Shown piece by piece: positions 7,934-18,600 of a DNA stretch of 64,000 nucleotides. The stretch covers positions 2,046,001 through 2,110,000 of the forward strand of contig NZ_CP182485.1 in assembly GCF_048282545.1 (NCBI RefSeq), in the 5' to 3' direction. Below the pieces are notes generated by a model. It searched no databases. It saw nothing but the letters and a program-made list of their open reading frames with translations, and was not told where the DNA came from. How positions within the stretch are numbered: position 1 is the first letter of the stretch; the number at the start of each line of letters is the position of its first letter. The position numbers were made by a program, and so were the translations under genes. The stretch is from Opacimonas immobilis (GTDB taxonomy: Bacteria; Pseudomonadota; Gammaproteobacteria; Enterobacterales; Alteromonadaceae).

Positions 7934-8989
7934 TTGAGTAACTTAGAATCGAACGAGCTTATCTTAGAAGCGGATAATAAGCGCCTTGCGAGCTTATGCG
8001 GTCCTTTTGATGACAACATCAAGCACCTTGAAAGACGTTTAGGAGTCGAAATCACCTATCGCAACAATCACTTTAAAATTATTGGTGAAACCTCTGCATC
8101 GGATGTTGCCATAGATTTATTAAAAAATTTATTTGTGGAAACTGCTCCTGTTAGAGGAGTCATTCCAGAATTATCTGCAGACCAAGTTCACCTAGCCATT
8201 CAAGGGGCTAAAGTCTTAGACCAAGTCAGCGAAGATGAACTCAACCCCTACGGTAAACAAGTTCACATTAAAACTAAGCGCGGCATCATTAAACCGCGTA
8301 ATCCGAATCAAGCCCAATATGTCGCCAACGTCATTAACAACGACATCGCCTTTGGTATTGGCCCTGCGGGAACAGGTAAAACCTATTTGGCCGTGGCCTG
8401 TGCCGTAGATGCTTTAGAGCGTCAAGAAATTCGTCGTATATTGTTGACTCGCCCCGCCGTTGAAGCAGGCGAAAAACTCGGTTTTTTACCCGGTGACTTA
8501 TCACAAAAAGTCGATCCGTATTTGCGACCATTATACGATGCATTATTTGAAATGCTCGGTTTTGAAAAAGTCGAAAAACTCATTGAACGCAACGTCATCG
8601 AAATTGCGCCTCTTGCCTATATGCGTGGCCGAACCCTAAACGATGCTTTTGTCATTTTAGATGAATCACAAAATACCACCACTGAACAAATGAAAATGTT
8701 CCTTACTCGGATTGGCTTTAACTCTAAAGCCGTCATTACAGGTGATATTACTCAAGTGGATTTACCCAGAGGGGTGCGTTCGGGATTGCGTCATGCGATA
8801 GAAGTATTGCAAGACGTAGAAGATATTTCGTTTAATTTTTTCAACGCCCATGATGTCGTACGTCATCCAGTAGTGGCTCGTATTGTGCAAGCTTATGAAA
8901 CCCATGATGCGGAAGTAGCCAAACGCAAAGCAGTAGAAAAAGCCCAAAAACTTGCTCAGCAAGCAGCCAAAGATAACGATGCAAATTGA
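7934..8989 (+). CDS. ybeZ: PhoH-like NTPase YbeZ
   Basis: A PhoH-family P-loop NTPase, partner of the endoribonuclease YbeY in ribosome and RNA metabolism. The protein is 351 residues from a TTG start at 7934, preceded by AGAGGC at a 4-5 base spacing. The N-terminus MSNLESNELILEADN fits the family, whereas the longer in-frame extension would overlap miaB. Walker A is GPAGTGKT (143-150) and Walker B FVILDE (239-244), followed by SQNTTTEQMKMFLTRIG. It ends in a Lys/Ala-rich tail. Its stop overlaps the ybeY start by 11 bases, so the two are probably translationally coupled. Confidence 0.94.
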   Translation: MSNLESNELILEADNKRLASLCGPFDDNIKHLERRLGVEITYRNNHFKIIGETSASDVAIDLLKNLFVETAPVRGVIPELSADQVHLAIQGAKVLDQVSEDELNPYGKQVHIKTKRGIIKPRNPNQAQYVANVINNDIAFGIGPAGTGKTYLAVACAVDALERQEIRRILLTRPAVEAGEKLGFLPGDLSQKVDPYLRPLYDALFEMLGFEKVEKLIERNVIEIAPLAYMRGRTLNDAFVILDESQNTTTEQMKMFLTRIGFNSKAVITGDITQVDLPRGVRSGLRHAIEVLQDVEDISFNFFNAHDVVRHPVVARIVQAYETHDAEVAKRKAVEKAQKLAQQAAKDNDAN

Positions 8990-9437
8990 TTTAGATGTGC
9001 AAATTGCGGTTGATGCTTTGGATTTACCTCAACCAGAGCAAATTGAGCAATACATCCAAACCACATTAGAACAAATTCAGCATGATTGTGCTGAAATGTC
9101 AGTTCGATTCGTTTCTAAGACCGAATCACAACAGCTCAATCGCGAGTATCGGGGCAAAGACAAACCGACAAATGTTCTGTCGTTCCCCTCTGATTTGCCC
9201 GATTTTATTCCCTCCAATCACATTGGCGACTTGGTAATCTGTCACGATGTGGTCGTGTCTGAAGCGGCAGCTCAGCACAAATCGATAGCGGCACATTATG
9301 CTCATATGATCGTCCATGGCACCTTGCATTGTTTGGGCTTTGACCATATTAAAGATGATGAAGCTGAGTTAATGGAATCACATGAAATTGCCATATTAGC
9401 GCAATTAGGTATTGACGATCCCTACAACACAGATTAA
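8979..9437 (+). CDS. ybeY: rRNA maturation endoribonuclease YbeY
   Basis: A single-strand-specific zinc-dependent endoribonuclease needed for 16S rRNA 3'-end maturation and late 70S quality control. It has 152 residues, the family norm. The zinc motif HGTLHCLGFDH supplies H113, H117 and H123, and the preceding PTNVLSFPSD and IGDLVICHDVV segments are conserved. The ATG at 8979 lies inside the 3' end of ybeZ, and the frame is open a few codons upstream without a better start. The tight overlap matches the functional pairing with YbeZ. Confidence 0.96.
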   Translation: MQIDLDVQIAVDALDLPQPEQIEQYIQTTLEQIQHDCAEMSVRFVSKTESQQLNREYRGKDKPTNVLSFPSDLPDFIPSNHIGDLVICHDVVVSEAAAQHKSIAAHYAHMIVHGTLHCLGFDHIKDDEAELMESHEIAILAQLGIDDPYNTD

Positions 9438-9479
9438 TTTAGATATTGTATTTTTTGCTAAGGTAAACAAAATAAAGTC

Positions 9480-10355
9480 ATGAACGACGACAATCCCCAC
9501 TCTAGTAACGGTTCTGCGCAAAGCAAAAGCTTTTTTGAAAAAATAAAAGACACGTTTAGCCCAGAACCGCAAAGCACGGAAGACCTCGTAGAAGTCATCT
9601 CAGAGGCCCAACAAAATGACGTCATTGACCCACAAACACGGGAAATGATAGAAGGCGTTATCAACGTAGGCAATATCAAAGTTCGCGATATTATGATTCC
9701 TCGGGCTCAGATGATCACTATCAATATTGAAGATAAAGTCGAAGACTTTTTACCCCAAGTACTAGAATCCGCACACAGCCGTTTTCCAGTGATCAGTGAA
9801 GACAAAGACCATATCGAAGGTATTTTGCTTGCTAAAGACATGCTCAGTTATGCCTTTAACAGTGATGCCACCTTTGAGCTCAAAGATGTGTTACGCGATG
9901 CCGTCATTATCCCTGAATCCAAACGAGTGGATATTTTATTAAAAGAGTTTCGTCAGCAGCGCTATCACATGGCGATTGTGGTCGACGAATACGGTGGTGT
10001 ATCGGGTCTAGTGACCATTGAGGATATTTTGGAACTCATTGTTGGAGAAATCGAAGACGAACACGACGATGACGAAAATAGCATCGATGGTATACGCCCT
10101 CTTAACAAGCATACTTATTCAGTCAAGGCCCTCACGCCTTTGGATGATTTTAATGCCTTTTTTGAAACCCAATTCAATGAAGAAGAAGCCGATACTATTG
10201 GTGGCATTGTTCTAAAAGGCTTTGGTCATATGCCCGACAGTGGTGAAAAGGTAAAAATTAACGGCATTGAATTCAAAGTCACTCACGCTGATAAGCGTCG
10301 TATCGTACAACTCAAAGTCACTTTACCAGACGTACCAAACGAGACCCCGGCCTAA
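9480..10355 (+). CDS. corC: CorC/HlyC-family CBS-domain protein (YbeX)
   Basis: A 291-residue cytoplasmic protein. An acidic N-terminus is followed by a short region VINVGNIKVRDIMIPRAQM that leads into two CBS domains (about residues 65-125 and 130-190, including IVVDEYGGVSGLVTIEDILE) and a C-terminal CorC_HlyC domain. Historically linked to Mg2+/Co2+ efflux; recent work links YbeX to ribosome metabolism, in line with its neighbours ybeZ and ybeY. The ATG at 9480 begins 42 bases after ybeY. The stop TAA shares its last A with the lnt ATG, a TAATG coupling. Confidence 0.94.
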   Translation: MNDDNPHSSNGSAQSKSFFEKIKDTFSPEPQSTEDLVEVISEAQQNDVIDPQTREMIEGVINVGNIKVRDIMIPRAQMITINIEDKVEDFLPQVLESAHSRFPVISEDKDHIEGILLAKDMLSYAFNSDATFELKDVLRDAVIIPESKRVDILLKEFRQQRYHMAIVVDEYGGVSGLVTIEDILELIVGEIEDEHDDDENSIDGIRPLNKHTYSVKALTPLDDFNAFFETQFNEEEADTIGGIVLKGFGHMPDSGEKVKINGIEFKVTHADKRRIVQLKVTLPDVPNETPA

Positions 10356-11923
10356 TGCCCAAGCATTTACCACAGTGGTTAGCGCCTCTGTGGCGTCAAA
10401 TGATCATGGCCCTAGTCTGCGGTGCCATGATGACACTGATTTATGCACCATTTGAGCATGGGCTGTTGGTGTTTTTTATTTTACCGGTTTGGTTTTACCT
10501 CATATTGCGTTCTCAAGCACCTGGCAAAGTGGGCTTTGCTTTTGGCATGGGCTGGTTTGGTGCCGGTATAAGCTGGGTACATGTATCGATTGCTGATTAT
10601 GGTGGAGTGCCATTATTAGTATCATTGGCTTTAATGGGGGTATTATGTAGCTATCTGGCACTCTTCCCCGCGCTATTTGCTCGTTTGTTAGCATGGGTGA
10701 ATCAACACAGTCAGCAACAGCTATTGCCGACCTTATTAGCCGCCCCCATCTTTTGGTATGCCGTTGAATATTTACGCGGTATCTTATTGACAGGTTTTCC
10801 ATGGCTATCACTTGGTTACAGTCAGATAAATGGTTCGGCACATGCGACGCACCTCATTCCCATCTTTGGCGAGTTAGGCACTAGTGCGTGGATAGTATTG
10901 GTATGTATTTGTTTAACACCAGCCACTAATCGTTATCTTTGGCGTCACGCCATTGAACCCAAATCAAATGGACTCTTTGCGCTCGGCTTGTTTTTGGCTG
11001 TTTTCATGAAATACACCAATTGGCATTGGGAAATTGAAGATCCACAACAATCTGTAAATCTCGCGTTAGTTCAAGGCAACATTCCGCAATCTCTGCGCTG
11101 GGTACCAGAAGAAGACGCCAACACCATGAATAAGTATCTTTCCATGACACAAGCATTATGGGACACACATGACGTCATCATTTGGCCTGAAGCGGCTATT
11201 CCGCAATTAGAACCGCTTGCTGATGATTATCTCGCTGCATTACAACAACAGAGTATGGCATCGGATACCCCCTTGATCACTGGGATCCTTAATTATCGGG
11301 TGCCAACGAATGAAGCGTTTAATAATGTCATTGTCATTGATAAGCAATATACCTATGAGCATGCTAATCGCTATGCCAAACATCATTTGTTACCTATTGG
11401 TGAATTTGTTCCTTTTGAAGGGGTTTTGCGTAAATTGGCGCCTATTTTTGATTTACCTATGTCATCATTTACCCGCGGGGCGTATTTACAACCTAATTTA
11501 CAAGCAGGGTCACTGTCACTCACCACCGCACTTTGCTATGAAATATTATTTGCCAGACAAGTGCGTGATAATCTCACGCCCAAAACAAATGCCATATTGA
11601 CGTTAAGTAATGATGCCTGGTTTGGTGCCTCTCATGGTCCTTATCAACACATGCAAATCGCACAGATCAGAGCGCTTGAATTAGGGCTGCCGGTGATTCG
11701 AGCGACCAATAATGGGATCACCGGCGTTATTGATCATTATGGGCGGGTTACAGCACAACTTGAGCAATTTTCAACCTCACATCTTAGTTACGCGTTACCA
11801 TTAAAAAAGCGACATACCCCTTATTTTTACTTTGGTGAGGCAATAAATATGATTTGGCTAGGGATCATGCTCATGATTGCGGTATACTGCATGGTAACAA
11901 CACGAAAACAGACGTTACAATAA
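10355..11923 (+). CDS. lnt: Apolipoprotein N-acyltransferase
   Basis: Lnt adds the third acyl chain to the N-terminal Cys of outer-membrane lipoproteins, using a phospholipid donor at the inner membrane. The 522-residue protein has about six N-terminal membrane segments, then a nitrilase-like periplasmic domain and a last membrane segment at the C-terminus. The catalytic triad is readable: E279 in IIWPEAAIP, K342 in YAKHHLLPIGEFVPFE and C394 in TALCYEILF. The start overlaps corC by one base. It probably matures BamE and the M16 lipoprotein also encoded in this window. Confidence 0.95.
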   Translation: MPKHLPQWLAPLWRQMIMALVCGAMMTLIYAPFEHGLLVFFILPVWFYLILRSQAPGKVGFAFGMGWFGAGISWVHVSIADYGGVPLLVSLALMGVLCSYLALFPALFARLLAWVNQHSQQQLLPTLLAAPIFWYAVEYLRGILLTGFPWLSLGYSQINGSAHATHLIPIFGELGTSAWIVLVCICLTPATNRYLWRHAIEPKSNGLFALGLFLAVFMKYTNWHWEIEDPQQSVNLALVQGNIPQSLRWVPEEDANTMNKYLSMTQALWDTHDVIIWPEAAIPQLEPLADDYLAALQQQSMASDTPLITGILNYRVPTNEAFNNVIVIDKQYTYEHANRYAKHHLLPIGEFVPFEGVLRKLAPIFDLPMSSFTRGAYLQPNLQAGSLSLTTALCYEILFARQVRDNLTPKTNAILTLSNDAWFGASHGPYQHMQIAQIRALELGLPVIRATNNGITGVIDHYGRVTAQLEQFSTSHLSYALPLKKRHTPYFYFGEAINMIWLGIMLMIAVYCMVTTRKQTLQ

Positions 11924-11951
11924 CAATAATCACCTCATTTTAGGGAACACA

Positions 11952-13256
11952 ATGATTAAAATTACCAAGCATCTTATCATCGGCCTCTCTTCATTTTGTT
12001 TGTTTCACTCTTTTGCCTTCGCTGACTCCATCAAAGTCCTGAAAGCGGATAAACTTATCTCGGTAAGGGATGGCAAGGTTTATCCAAAACCGGTAGTGAT
12101 TGTTACTGATAATGTGATCACGCAAGTAGGTCAACAAGGTGATATGAGCATCCCTTCTGACGCTACTGTGATTGATTTAAGTGGGCATACCTTAATGCCA
12201 GGTCTAATGGATATGCATGTTCATCTCACCTCTGATGCCAATATTCATGGTTATAAGCGCTTGCAACGCGATACCTCCCGTGCAGCCATTACTGGCGTCG
12301 TCAAAGCCAAGCGTACCTTGATGGCTGGTTTTACCACAGTGCGCAATGTGGGTGCACCAAACTATGCCGATGTAGCGTTGCGTAATGCCATCAACGATGG
12401 TGATGTACTGGGCCCTCGAATGTTCGTCTCAGGTCCGTCGATCGGCGTCACTGGCGGTCATTGTGACAATAACTTATTGCCGTTCGAATACGATGTCACT
12501 TCAGAAGGTGTGGCTGACGGTCCATGGGCGATGAGAGCAAAGGTCCGTCAAAATATCAAATACGGCGCCGATGTCATCAAGTTTTGCGCGACCGGCGGGG
12601 TGTTATCCAAAGGCACCAAAGTTGGCGCACAACAGCTTACCTTTGAAGAAATGAAGGCGTTGATTGACGAAGCACATCTACGCGGGCTGACTGTTGCAGC
12701 ACATGCACACGGTACAGATGGGATCAAAACCGCCATTCAAGCTGGGGTGGACTCGGTTGAGCACAGTTCATTTTTGGATGAAGAAGCCATCGCCCTAGCA
12801 GTCAAACACGGTACTTACCTATCTATGGATATTTATGTGACAGAATATATCCTTGGCGAAGGTGAGAAAGCTGGTATTTTAGAAGAAAGTCTTGCCAAAG
12901 AAAGAACCGTAGGCAAACGTCAACGCGAAAGCTTTACCAACGCGTTGAAGGCAGGTGTAAAAATGGTTTTTGGGTCTGACGCTGGCGTATATCCACATGG
13001 TGATAATGGCAAGCAATTTGCGCGAATGGTGCAATTTGGCATGACCCCGATGCAAGCCATTCAATCCGCAACGATAGCCCCTGCGACCTTAATCAACAAG
13101 GAAAGCACACTCGGCAGTATTGATGTCGGTAAAGTTGCTGATATTTTAGCCGTATCAAATGATGTTCTTAACGATATCAGCGTGTTAGAAAATATCCCAT
13201 TTGTCATGAAGGACGGCATTGTGGTCAAGGATCACATAGGAAACACGGTACAATAA
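11952..13256 (+). CDS. Secreted metal-dependent amidohydrolase (prolidase/imidazolonepropionase-like)
   Basis: A 434-residue amidohydrolase-superfamily enzyme with a Sec signal peptide (about residues 1-25, ending SFAFA), so it acts in the periplasm. Metal-site residues typical of the family are visible: HVH at 89-91 in GLMDMHVHLTS, the Lys in DVIKFCATGG, the histidines in VAAHAHGTDG and VEHSSF, and the Asp in FGSDAGVYPHG. The closest characterised relatives known to me are Xaa-Pro/Xaa-Arg dipeptidases that cleave C-terminal residues from dipeptides; the substrate here cannot be read. The Shine-Dalgarno TTAGGGAACACA precedes the ATG, 28 bases after lnt. Confidence 0.87.
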   Translation: MIKITKHLIIGLSSFCLFHSFAFADSIKVLKADKLISVRDGKVYPKPVVIVTDNVITQVGQQGDMSIPSDATVIDLSGHTLMPGLMDMHVHLTSDANIHGYKRLQRDTSRAAITGVVKAKRTLMAGFTTVRNVGAPNYADVALRNAINDGDVLGPRMFVSGPSIGVTGGHCDNNLLPFEYDVTSEGVADGPWAMRAKVRQNIKYGADVIKFCATGGVLSKGTKVGAQQLTFEEMKALIDEAHLRGLTVAAHAHGTDGIKTAIQAGVDSVEHSSFLDEEAIALAVKHGTYLSMDIYVTEYILGEGEKAGILEESLAKERTVGKRQRESFTNALKAGVKMVFGSDAGVYPHGDNGKQFARMVQFGMTPMQAIQSATIAPATLINKESTLGSIDVGKVADILAVSNDVLNDISVLENIPFVMKDGIVVKDHIGNTVQ

Positions 13257-13354
13257 GCATTTTACGACTTTCGTCGCACAGTGGTCGGTCTTGTTGCACC
13301 GAACATGACTTGGGAAAATAACGGACGTTAATACCGCAATAACTAGAGAAATAC

Positions 13355-15004
13355 ATGCTCGCACTGAACAAACTTTCGCTTAATAATCTACGAGGCGATC
13401 TTCTAGGGGGTTTAACCGCTGCCATTGTCTCTTTGCCTCTAGCCCTTACTTTTGGTGTCGCCTCGGGCGCTGGCGCTGAAGCAGGTTTGTATGGCGCTAT
13501 TTTAATCGGGTTATTTGCCTCGCTGTTTGGTGGCACATCCACGCTTATATCGGAGCCTACAGGCCCTATGACGGTCGTTATGACCGCTGTCGTAAGTTCT
13601 CTTATCGCGTCTAATCCCGATAAAGGCATGGCAATGGCGTTTACCGTCGTGATGATGGCTGGTGCTTTTCAGATATTTTTTGGTTATTTAAAACTCGGTA
13701 AATACATTACTTTAATGCCCTACTCTGTGGTATCTGGCTTTATGTCTGGCATTGGTGTCATACTGATTTTACTGCAACTTGCACCTGCGCTAGGGCAATC
13801 AGCGCCCGCTGGCGGTGTGATTGGCACAATCAGTCACATCCCTGAGCTATTGAGTAATATTCGCTTGCCTGAGTTAATGCTGTTTAGCATGACGTTGGTC
13901 GTGTTGTTTTTGACCCCTGCCAAATATAAAAAGTACATCCCGCCCCAATTGATTGCTCTAGTATTTATTACTTTGTTATCGGTGCTGTTTTTTAGCAACG
14001 GTGGCATCAATCGCATTGGCGAAATCGACGTATCTTTGCCGTCGATGGTTATGCCCTATTTCACGCAAGAAGAACTGCGTATGATGCTCATTGATGCCAT
14101 GGTGTTAGGTATGCTGGGATGTATCGATTCGATGCTAACCTCGGTCATTGCCGATAACTTAACGCGTACCGAGCACAACTCCAACAAAGAACTAGTGGGT
14201 CAAGGTTTGGGGAATATTATGTCTGGCCTCTTTGGTGGTCTACCCGGTGCGGGTGCTACCATGGGGACGGTGGTCAATATTCAATCTGGAGGACGCACTG
14301 CCCTCTCTGGCGTGTTCCGAGTAGCGGTGTTGGTTGTTGCCGTGTTTGGCGCAGCGTCCCTGATTGAAACCATTCCCTTAGCCGTGCTGGCAGCCATTGC
14401 CGTAAAAGTGGGTGTGGATATCCTTGATTGGTCCTTTATCAAACGTGCCCATCGCGTGTCTCGCCACTCTACCCTAATCATGTACGCGGTATTACTATTA
14501 ACGGTGTTTGTCGACTTGATTGTGGCGGTAGGCGTCGGTGTCTTTATCGCGAATGTCATCATCATTGAAAAGCTTTCTGCCGTTGAAGCACAGAAAATCA
14601 AAGCGATGTCGGATGTGGATGATGAAATCCCATTAAATGATGAACAACGCGAATTGTTGAACAGTGCTCAAGGTCGTTTGTTGTTTTTCTATCTGTCTGG
14701 GGCGATGATCTTTGGTGTTTCAAAAGCGCTTGCGCGTGAACGTAAAAACATTGAAAGTCATGATGCTGTTATCTTTGATATCAGCCATGTTTCTTTGCTC
14801 GATGACACAATGACGCTTTCTCTAGAAAATGTCATTCTTGAAGCAGTAGATATGGGCAAACATGTTACGATTGTTGTGCGTACTGATGAAGCTAAAGCCA
14901 AACTGATGCAAGTAGGATTAGAAGCACATCTTTCGGATGAACATTTTACTAACTCTCGTACCAAAGCTTTAGAGCGCAGCACTCAGTTTCTAAACAGCTA
15001 TTAA
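13355..15004 (+). CDS. SulP-family anion transporter with STAS domain
   Basis: A 549-residue SLC26/SulP inner-membrane transporter. A hydrophobic half of about 12-14 segments begins LRGDLLGGLTAAIVSLPLAL, the family's opening signature, and includes GGLPGAGATMGTVVNIQSGG. A cytoplasmic STAS domain (about residues 440-545, with VIFDISHVSLLDDTMTLSL) follows. Members carry sulfate, bicarbonate or C4-dicarboxylates. A SulP next to no carbonic anhydrase or sulfate gene leaves the substrate open. It runs convergently into greA, with a hairpin between the two stops. Confidence 0.9.
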   Translation: MLALNKLSLNNLRGDLLGGLTAAIVSLPLALTFGVASGAGAEAGLYGAILIGLFASLFGGTSTLISEPTGPMTVVMTAVVSSLIASNPDKGMAMAFTVVMMAGAFQIFFGYLKLGKYITLMPYSVVSGFMSGIGVILILLQLAPALGQSAPAGGVIGTISHIPELLSNIRLPELMLFSMTLVVLFLTPAKYKKYIPPQLIALVFITLLSVLFFSNGGINRIGEIDVSLPSMVMPYFTQEELRMMLIDAMVLGMLGCIDSMLTSVIADNLTRTEHNSNKELVGQGLGNIMSGLFGGLPGAGATMGTVVNIQSGGRTALSGVFRVAVLVVAVFGAASLIETIPLAVLAAIAVKVGVDILDWSFIKRAHRVSRHSTLIMYAVLLLTVFVDLIVAVGVGVFIANVIIIEKLSAVEAQKIKAMSDVDDEIPLNDEQRELLNSAQGRLLFFYLSGAMIFGVSKALARERKNIESHDAVIFDISHVSLLDDTMTLSLENVILEAVDMGKHVTIVVRTDEAKAKLMQVGLEAHLSDEHFTNSRTKALERSTQFLNSY

Positions 15005-15029
15005 AAAAGCCACCGCGTTAGGTGGCTCA
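15003..15029 (-). terminator. Intrinsic terminator of greA
   Basis: Read on the minus strand, GAGCCACC-TAACG-CGGTGGCTTTTTTAA gives a 7-base-pair GC-rich stem followed by six T residues, about 25 bases past the greA stop. On the plus strand the same hairpin directly follows the SulP stop but lacks a T tract, so it mainly serves greA. Confidence 0.8.
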
Positions 15030-15051
15030 TGCAAATATCAAAATTCCTAGT

Positions 15052-15528
15052 TTAGTTGTGCTCAACTTCTAATATTTCAAACTCCACAACTCCTTTGGGC
15101 GTTTGAATATTGACCACATCATCCACCATTTTACCAATCAAGCCACGAGCAATCGGCGAGTTAACAGAAATCAGATTATTTTTAATGTCGGCTTCATCAT
15201 CGCCCACAATCCGATATGTAATCTCTTCATCCGTATCGCAGTTCAATATGGTCACGGTGACGCCAAAAATGACCTTCCCTGTATTAGGAATACTGGCAAC
15301 GTCAATCACTTGAGCGTTCGACAACTTACCTTCGATGTCTTGAATACGCCCTTCGCAAAAACTCTGTTGCTCACGCGCAGCATGATATTCAGCGTTCTCT
15401 TTTAAATCGCCGTGCTCGCGAGCTTCCGCAATCGCTTGAATAATTTGTGGGCGCTTGACCGACTTGAGTTCGTTCAGCTCTGCACGAAGTGCTTCTGCAC
15501 CTTGCACCGTCATTGGAAATTGTGTCAT
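15052..15528 (-). CDS. greA: Transcription elongation factor GreA
   Basis: GreA enters the RNA polymerase secondary channel and stimulates cleavage of backtracked transcripts. The 158 residues are the canonical length: an N-terminal coiled coil (MTQFPMTVQGAEALRAELNE onward) with the acidic tip AEAREHGDLKENAEYHAA carrying the conserved Asp/Glu pair, and a C-terminal FKBP-like domain ending SPIARGLIGKMVDDVV and VEFEILEVEH. AAGGAAT lies before the ATG. It follows carB by 131 bases on the same strand, an order known from other gammaproteobacteria, with a terminator-like hairpin in the gap. Confidence 0.97.
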   Translation of the reverse strand: MTQFPMTVQGAEALRAELNELKSVKRPQIIQAIAEAREHGDLKENAEYHAAREQQSFCEGRIQDIEGKLSNAQVIDVASIPNTGKVIFGVTVTILNCDTDEEITYRIVGDDEADIKNNLISVNSPIARGLIGKMVDDVVNIQTPKGVVEFEILEVEHN

Positions 15529-15568
15529 GGCTAATTCCTTGTTCTTTTGATTTTGTCATAACATTAGA

Positions 15569-15609
15569 ACAAAAATGCGCCCTATCCTTGTTAAGCATAA
15601 GGCGCATTT
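15569..15609 (-). terminator. Terminator-like hairpin between carB and greA
   Basis: On the minus strand, AAATGCGCCTTAT pairs with ATAGGGCGCATTT, 13 base pairs with one G-U, around an 11-base loop, and the second arm ends in five T residues. It lies about 50 bases after the carB stop and 40 bases before greA. It probably ends most carAB transcription; whether greA is also read through from carB or has its own promoter cannot be told. Confidence 0.75.
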
Positions 15610-15659
15610 GTTATTTTGAAGGTATTTTAAATGGCTTTAAACCATTTGTCACCTGTGAT

Positions 15660-18600
15660 TTAGGCGTTGTTCACCTGCTCATGAAGCTCTTGAACAGATG
15701 TCACACGTGCCCGATCATCCGCTTCTTTAGAATTGATGGTCGCAAACGCCGCATTCAATGTCGTCGTATAAGTCACTTTATTTAACAGTGCTTCTTTACG
15801 AATGTACACAGAATCGGTGATCGCTTGACGCCCTTCAGTGGTGTTAATGATATAAGCATATTCACCATTTTTGATGGCATCGACGATATTAGGACGGCCT
15901 TCTGAAACCTTATTGACAACGGCCACGTCTGTCACACCGGCATCATACAGTGCCGTTGCAGTACCACGAGTCGCTTCTAACTCATAACCACGTTCCAGCA
16001 TTAATTTTGCCAGTTCGACCAAACGGACTTTGTCATTGTTACGCACGGACAAGAGTGCTTTGCCCCCTGTTGGAATTGGGCTAGATGCCCCCAAGTTCGC
16101 TTTGGCGTACGCCTCTTCAAACGTTTCACCAACACCCATGACCTCACCAGTAGAGCGCATTTCAGGACCTAGTAATGGATCAACACCTTGGAACTTCGCA
16201 AATGGCAAGACGACTTCCTTGACCGAGTAAAACGGCGGAATAATCTCATCTGTGACACCTTGGCTCGCCAATGACTGACCTGCCATGGCACGTGCTGCCA
16301 CTTTGGCACATGCTCGACCGGTCGCTTTTGAAACAAACGGCACGGTACGCGCAGCACGAGGGTTTACCTCAATCAAGTAAACTTCATTGTCTTTAACCGC
16401 AAACTGGGTATTCATTAAGCCAATAACACCTAACTCAAGCGCCATTGCTTTGACTTGGTCACGCATGACCTGTTGAATCTCAGGTGATAATGAATATGGA
16501 GGCAGTGAACAGGCTGAATCACCAGAGTGAACCCCTGCTTGTTCGATGTGTTCCATAATGCCACCAATCACGACATCAGTGCCATCGCAGATCGCATCGA
16601 TGTCAATTTCAATCGCATCATCTAAGAAACGGTCGAGTAATACGGGAGAATCATTTGAGACTTTTACCGCTTCATTGAGGTAACGCTTCAAATCTTTCAT
16701 GTCATAAACGATTTCCATGGCTCGACCACCTAATACATAAGATGGACGTACAACTAATGGAAAGCCAATATTTTCCGCTTCGGCTAACGCTTGTTCCATA
16801 TTGGATACGGTGGCATTTGCAGGCTGTTTTAAGTTTAGCTTATTGACCATGTGCTGAAAACGCTCACGATCTTCGGCACGGTCAATGGCATCAGGTGACG
16901 TTCCGATAATTGGCACACCATTGGCCTCAAGCGCCCGAGCGAGTTTAAGCGGAGTTTGACCACCGTATTGAACAATGACACCTTTAGGTTGTTCAACTCG
17001 CACAATTTCGAGTACGTCTTCTAACGTCACCGGCTCGAAATACAAACGGTCAGAAGTATCATAATCAGTTGAGACAGTTTCTGGATTACAGTTTACCATG
17101 ATGGTTTCGTAACCATCTTCACGCATCGCTAGAGCAGCATGCACACAACAGTAATCAAACTCAATGCCTTGACCGATGCGGTTAGGACCACCGCCTAAGA
17201 CCATGATTTTATCTTTATCCGATGGGTTCGCTTCGCATTCTTCATCATAGGTAGAATACATATAAGCGGTGCTCGTGGAGAACTCTGCGGCACAGGTATC
17301 AACACGTTTGTAGACTGGCTTGATATCCATTTTGAGACGCGTATCGCGAATATCATCTTCAGCCACATTAGTTAAAGCAGCTAAACGTGCATCTGAGAAG
17401 CCCTTACGCTTAAGTTTACGCATCAAGTCGGCTTCAATACCCGCTAAACCAATACGCTCGACAAGTTGTTCAAGTTGAATGATTTCTTCAAGTTGCACCA
17501 AGTACCAGCGGTCAACATTGGTGTAACTAAATACTTCATCAACCGTCATTCCCATACGGAACGCATCACCAATGTAAAGGATTCGATCTGCACCTGGCTC
17601 GCGTAATTCATACATCAACGTCTGCTTTGCATCAGGGCTTTCTGGATCAAGAATGGGATCAAGACCATTAATGCCTACTTCAAGCCCACGCAAGGCCTTT
17701 TGTAACGATTCTTGCTGATTACGACCAATCGCCATCACCTCTCCCACAGATTTCATCTGTGTAGTCAAACGATCATTAGCACCGGCAAATTTTTCAAAGT
17801 TAAAACGCGGGATCTTGGTCACAACGTAGTCGATGGCCGGCTCGAATGATGCAGGCGTTAGACCACCGGTAATATCATTAGCAAGCTCATCTAAGGTATA
17901 ACCAACGGCTAATTTGGCCGCCACTTTGGCGATTGGGAAACCTGTGGCTTTTGAAGCTAATGCAGATGAACGTGACACACGGGGGTTCATCTCAATGATG
18001 ACCATGCGACCGTCTTTTGGATTCACGCCAAACTGTACGTTTGAACCGCCAGTTTCTACACCAATTTCACGTAACACCGCCATCGCTGCATTACGCATAA
18101 TTTGAAACTCTTTATCAGTCAGGGTTTGAGCAGGAGCCACCGTGATGGAATCACCGGTATGCACGCCCATGGCATCAAAGTTTTCAATGGTACACACAAT
18201 GATGCAGTTGTCCGCCTTATCACGGACCACTTCCATTTCATATTCTTTCCAACCGATGAGTGATTCATCGATTAATAACTCTGAAGTCGGTGACAAATCG
18301 AGGCCGCGTGCACAGATTTCGTTAAATTCGTCAATGTTGTATGCAATACCACCGCCGGTCCCGCCCATGGTGAACGATGGGCGAATAATACACGGAAAGC
18401 CAATGCGACTTAACACGTCGTGAGCTTGCTCCATCGAGTGGGCGATTTCCGCACGAGGACACTCTAAGCCAATGTCTTTCATGGCTTTGTCGAAGCGTTC
18501 GCGGTCTTCTGCTTTATCAATCGCATCTGCCGTGGCACCAATTAATTCAACACCGTATTTTTCAAGTACACCGTATTTATTTAAATCAAGTGCACAGTTT

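Noticed and set aside
13257..13354. CGACtttcGTCG and nearby inverted repeats between the amidohydrolase and the SulP gene as a terminator
   Set aside because: The stems are short and there is no T tract.
15489..15785. A 98-codon plus-strand frame over the carB-greA gap
   Set aside because: It overlaps greA and carB coding DNA in antisense, crosses the terminator hairpin, and has no Shine-Dalgarno.
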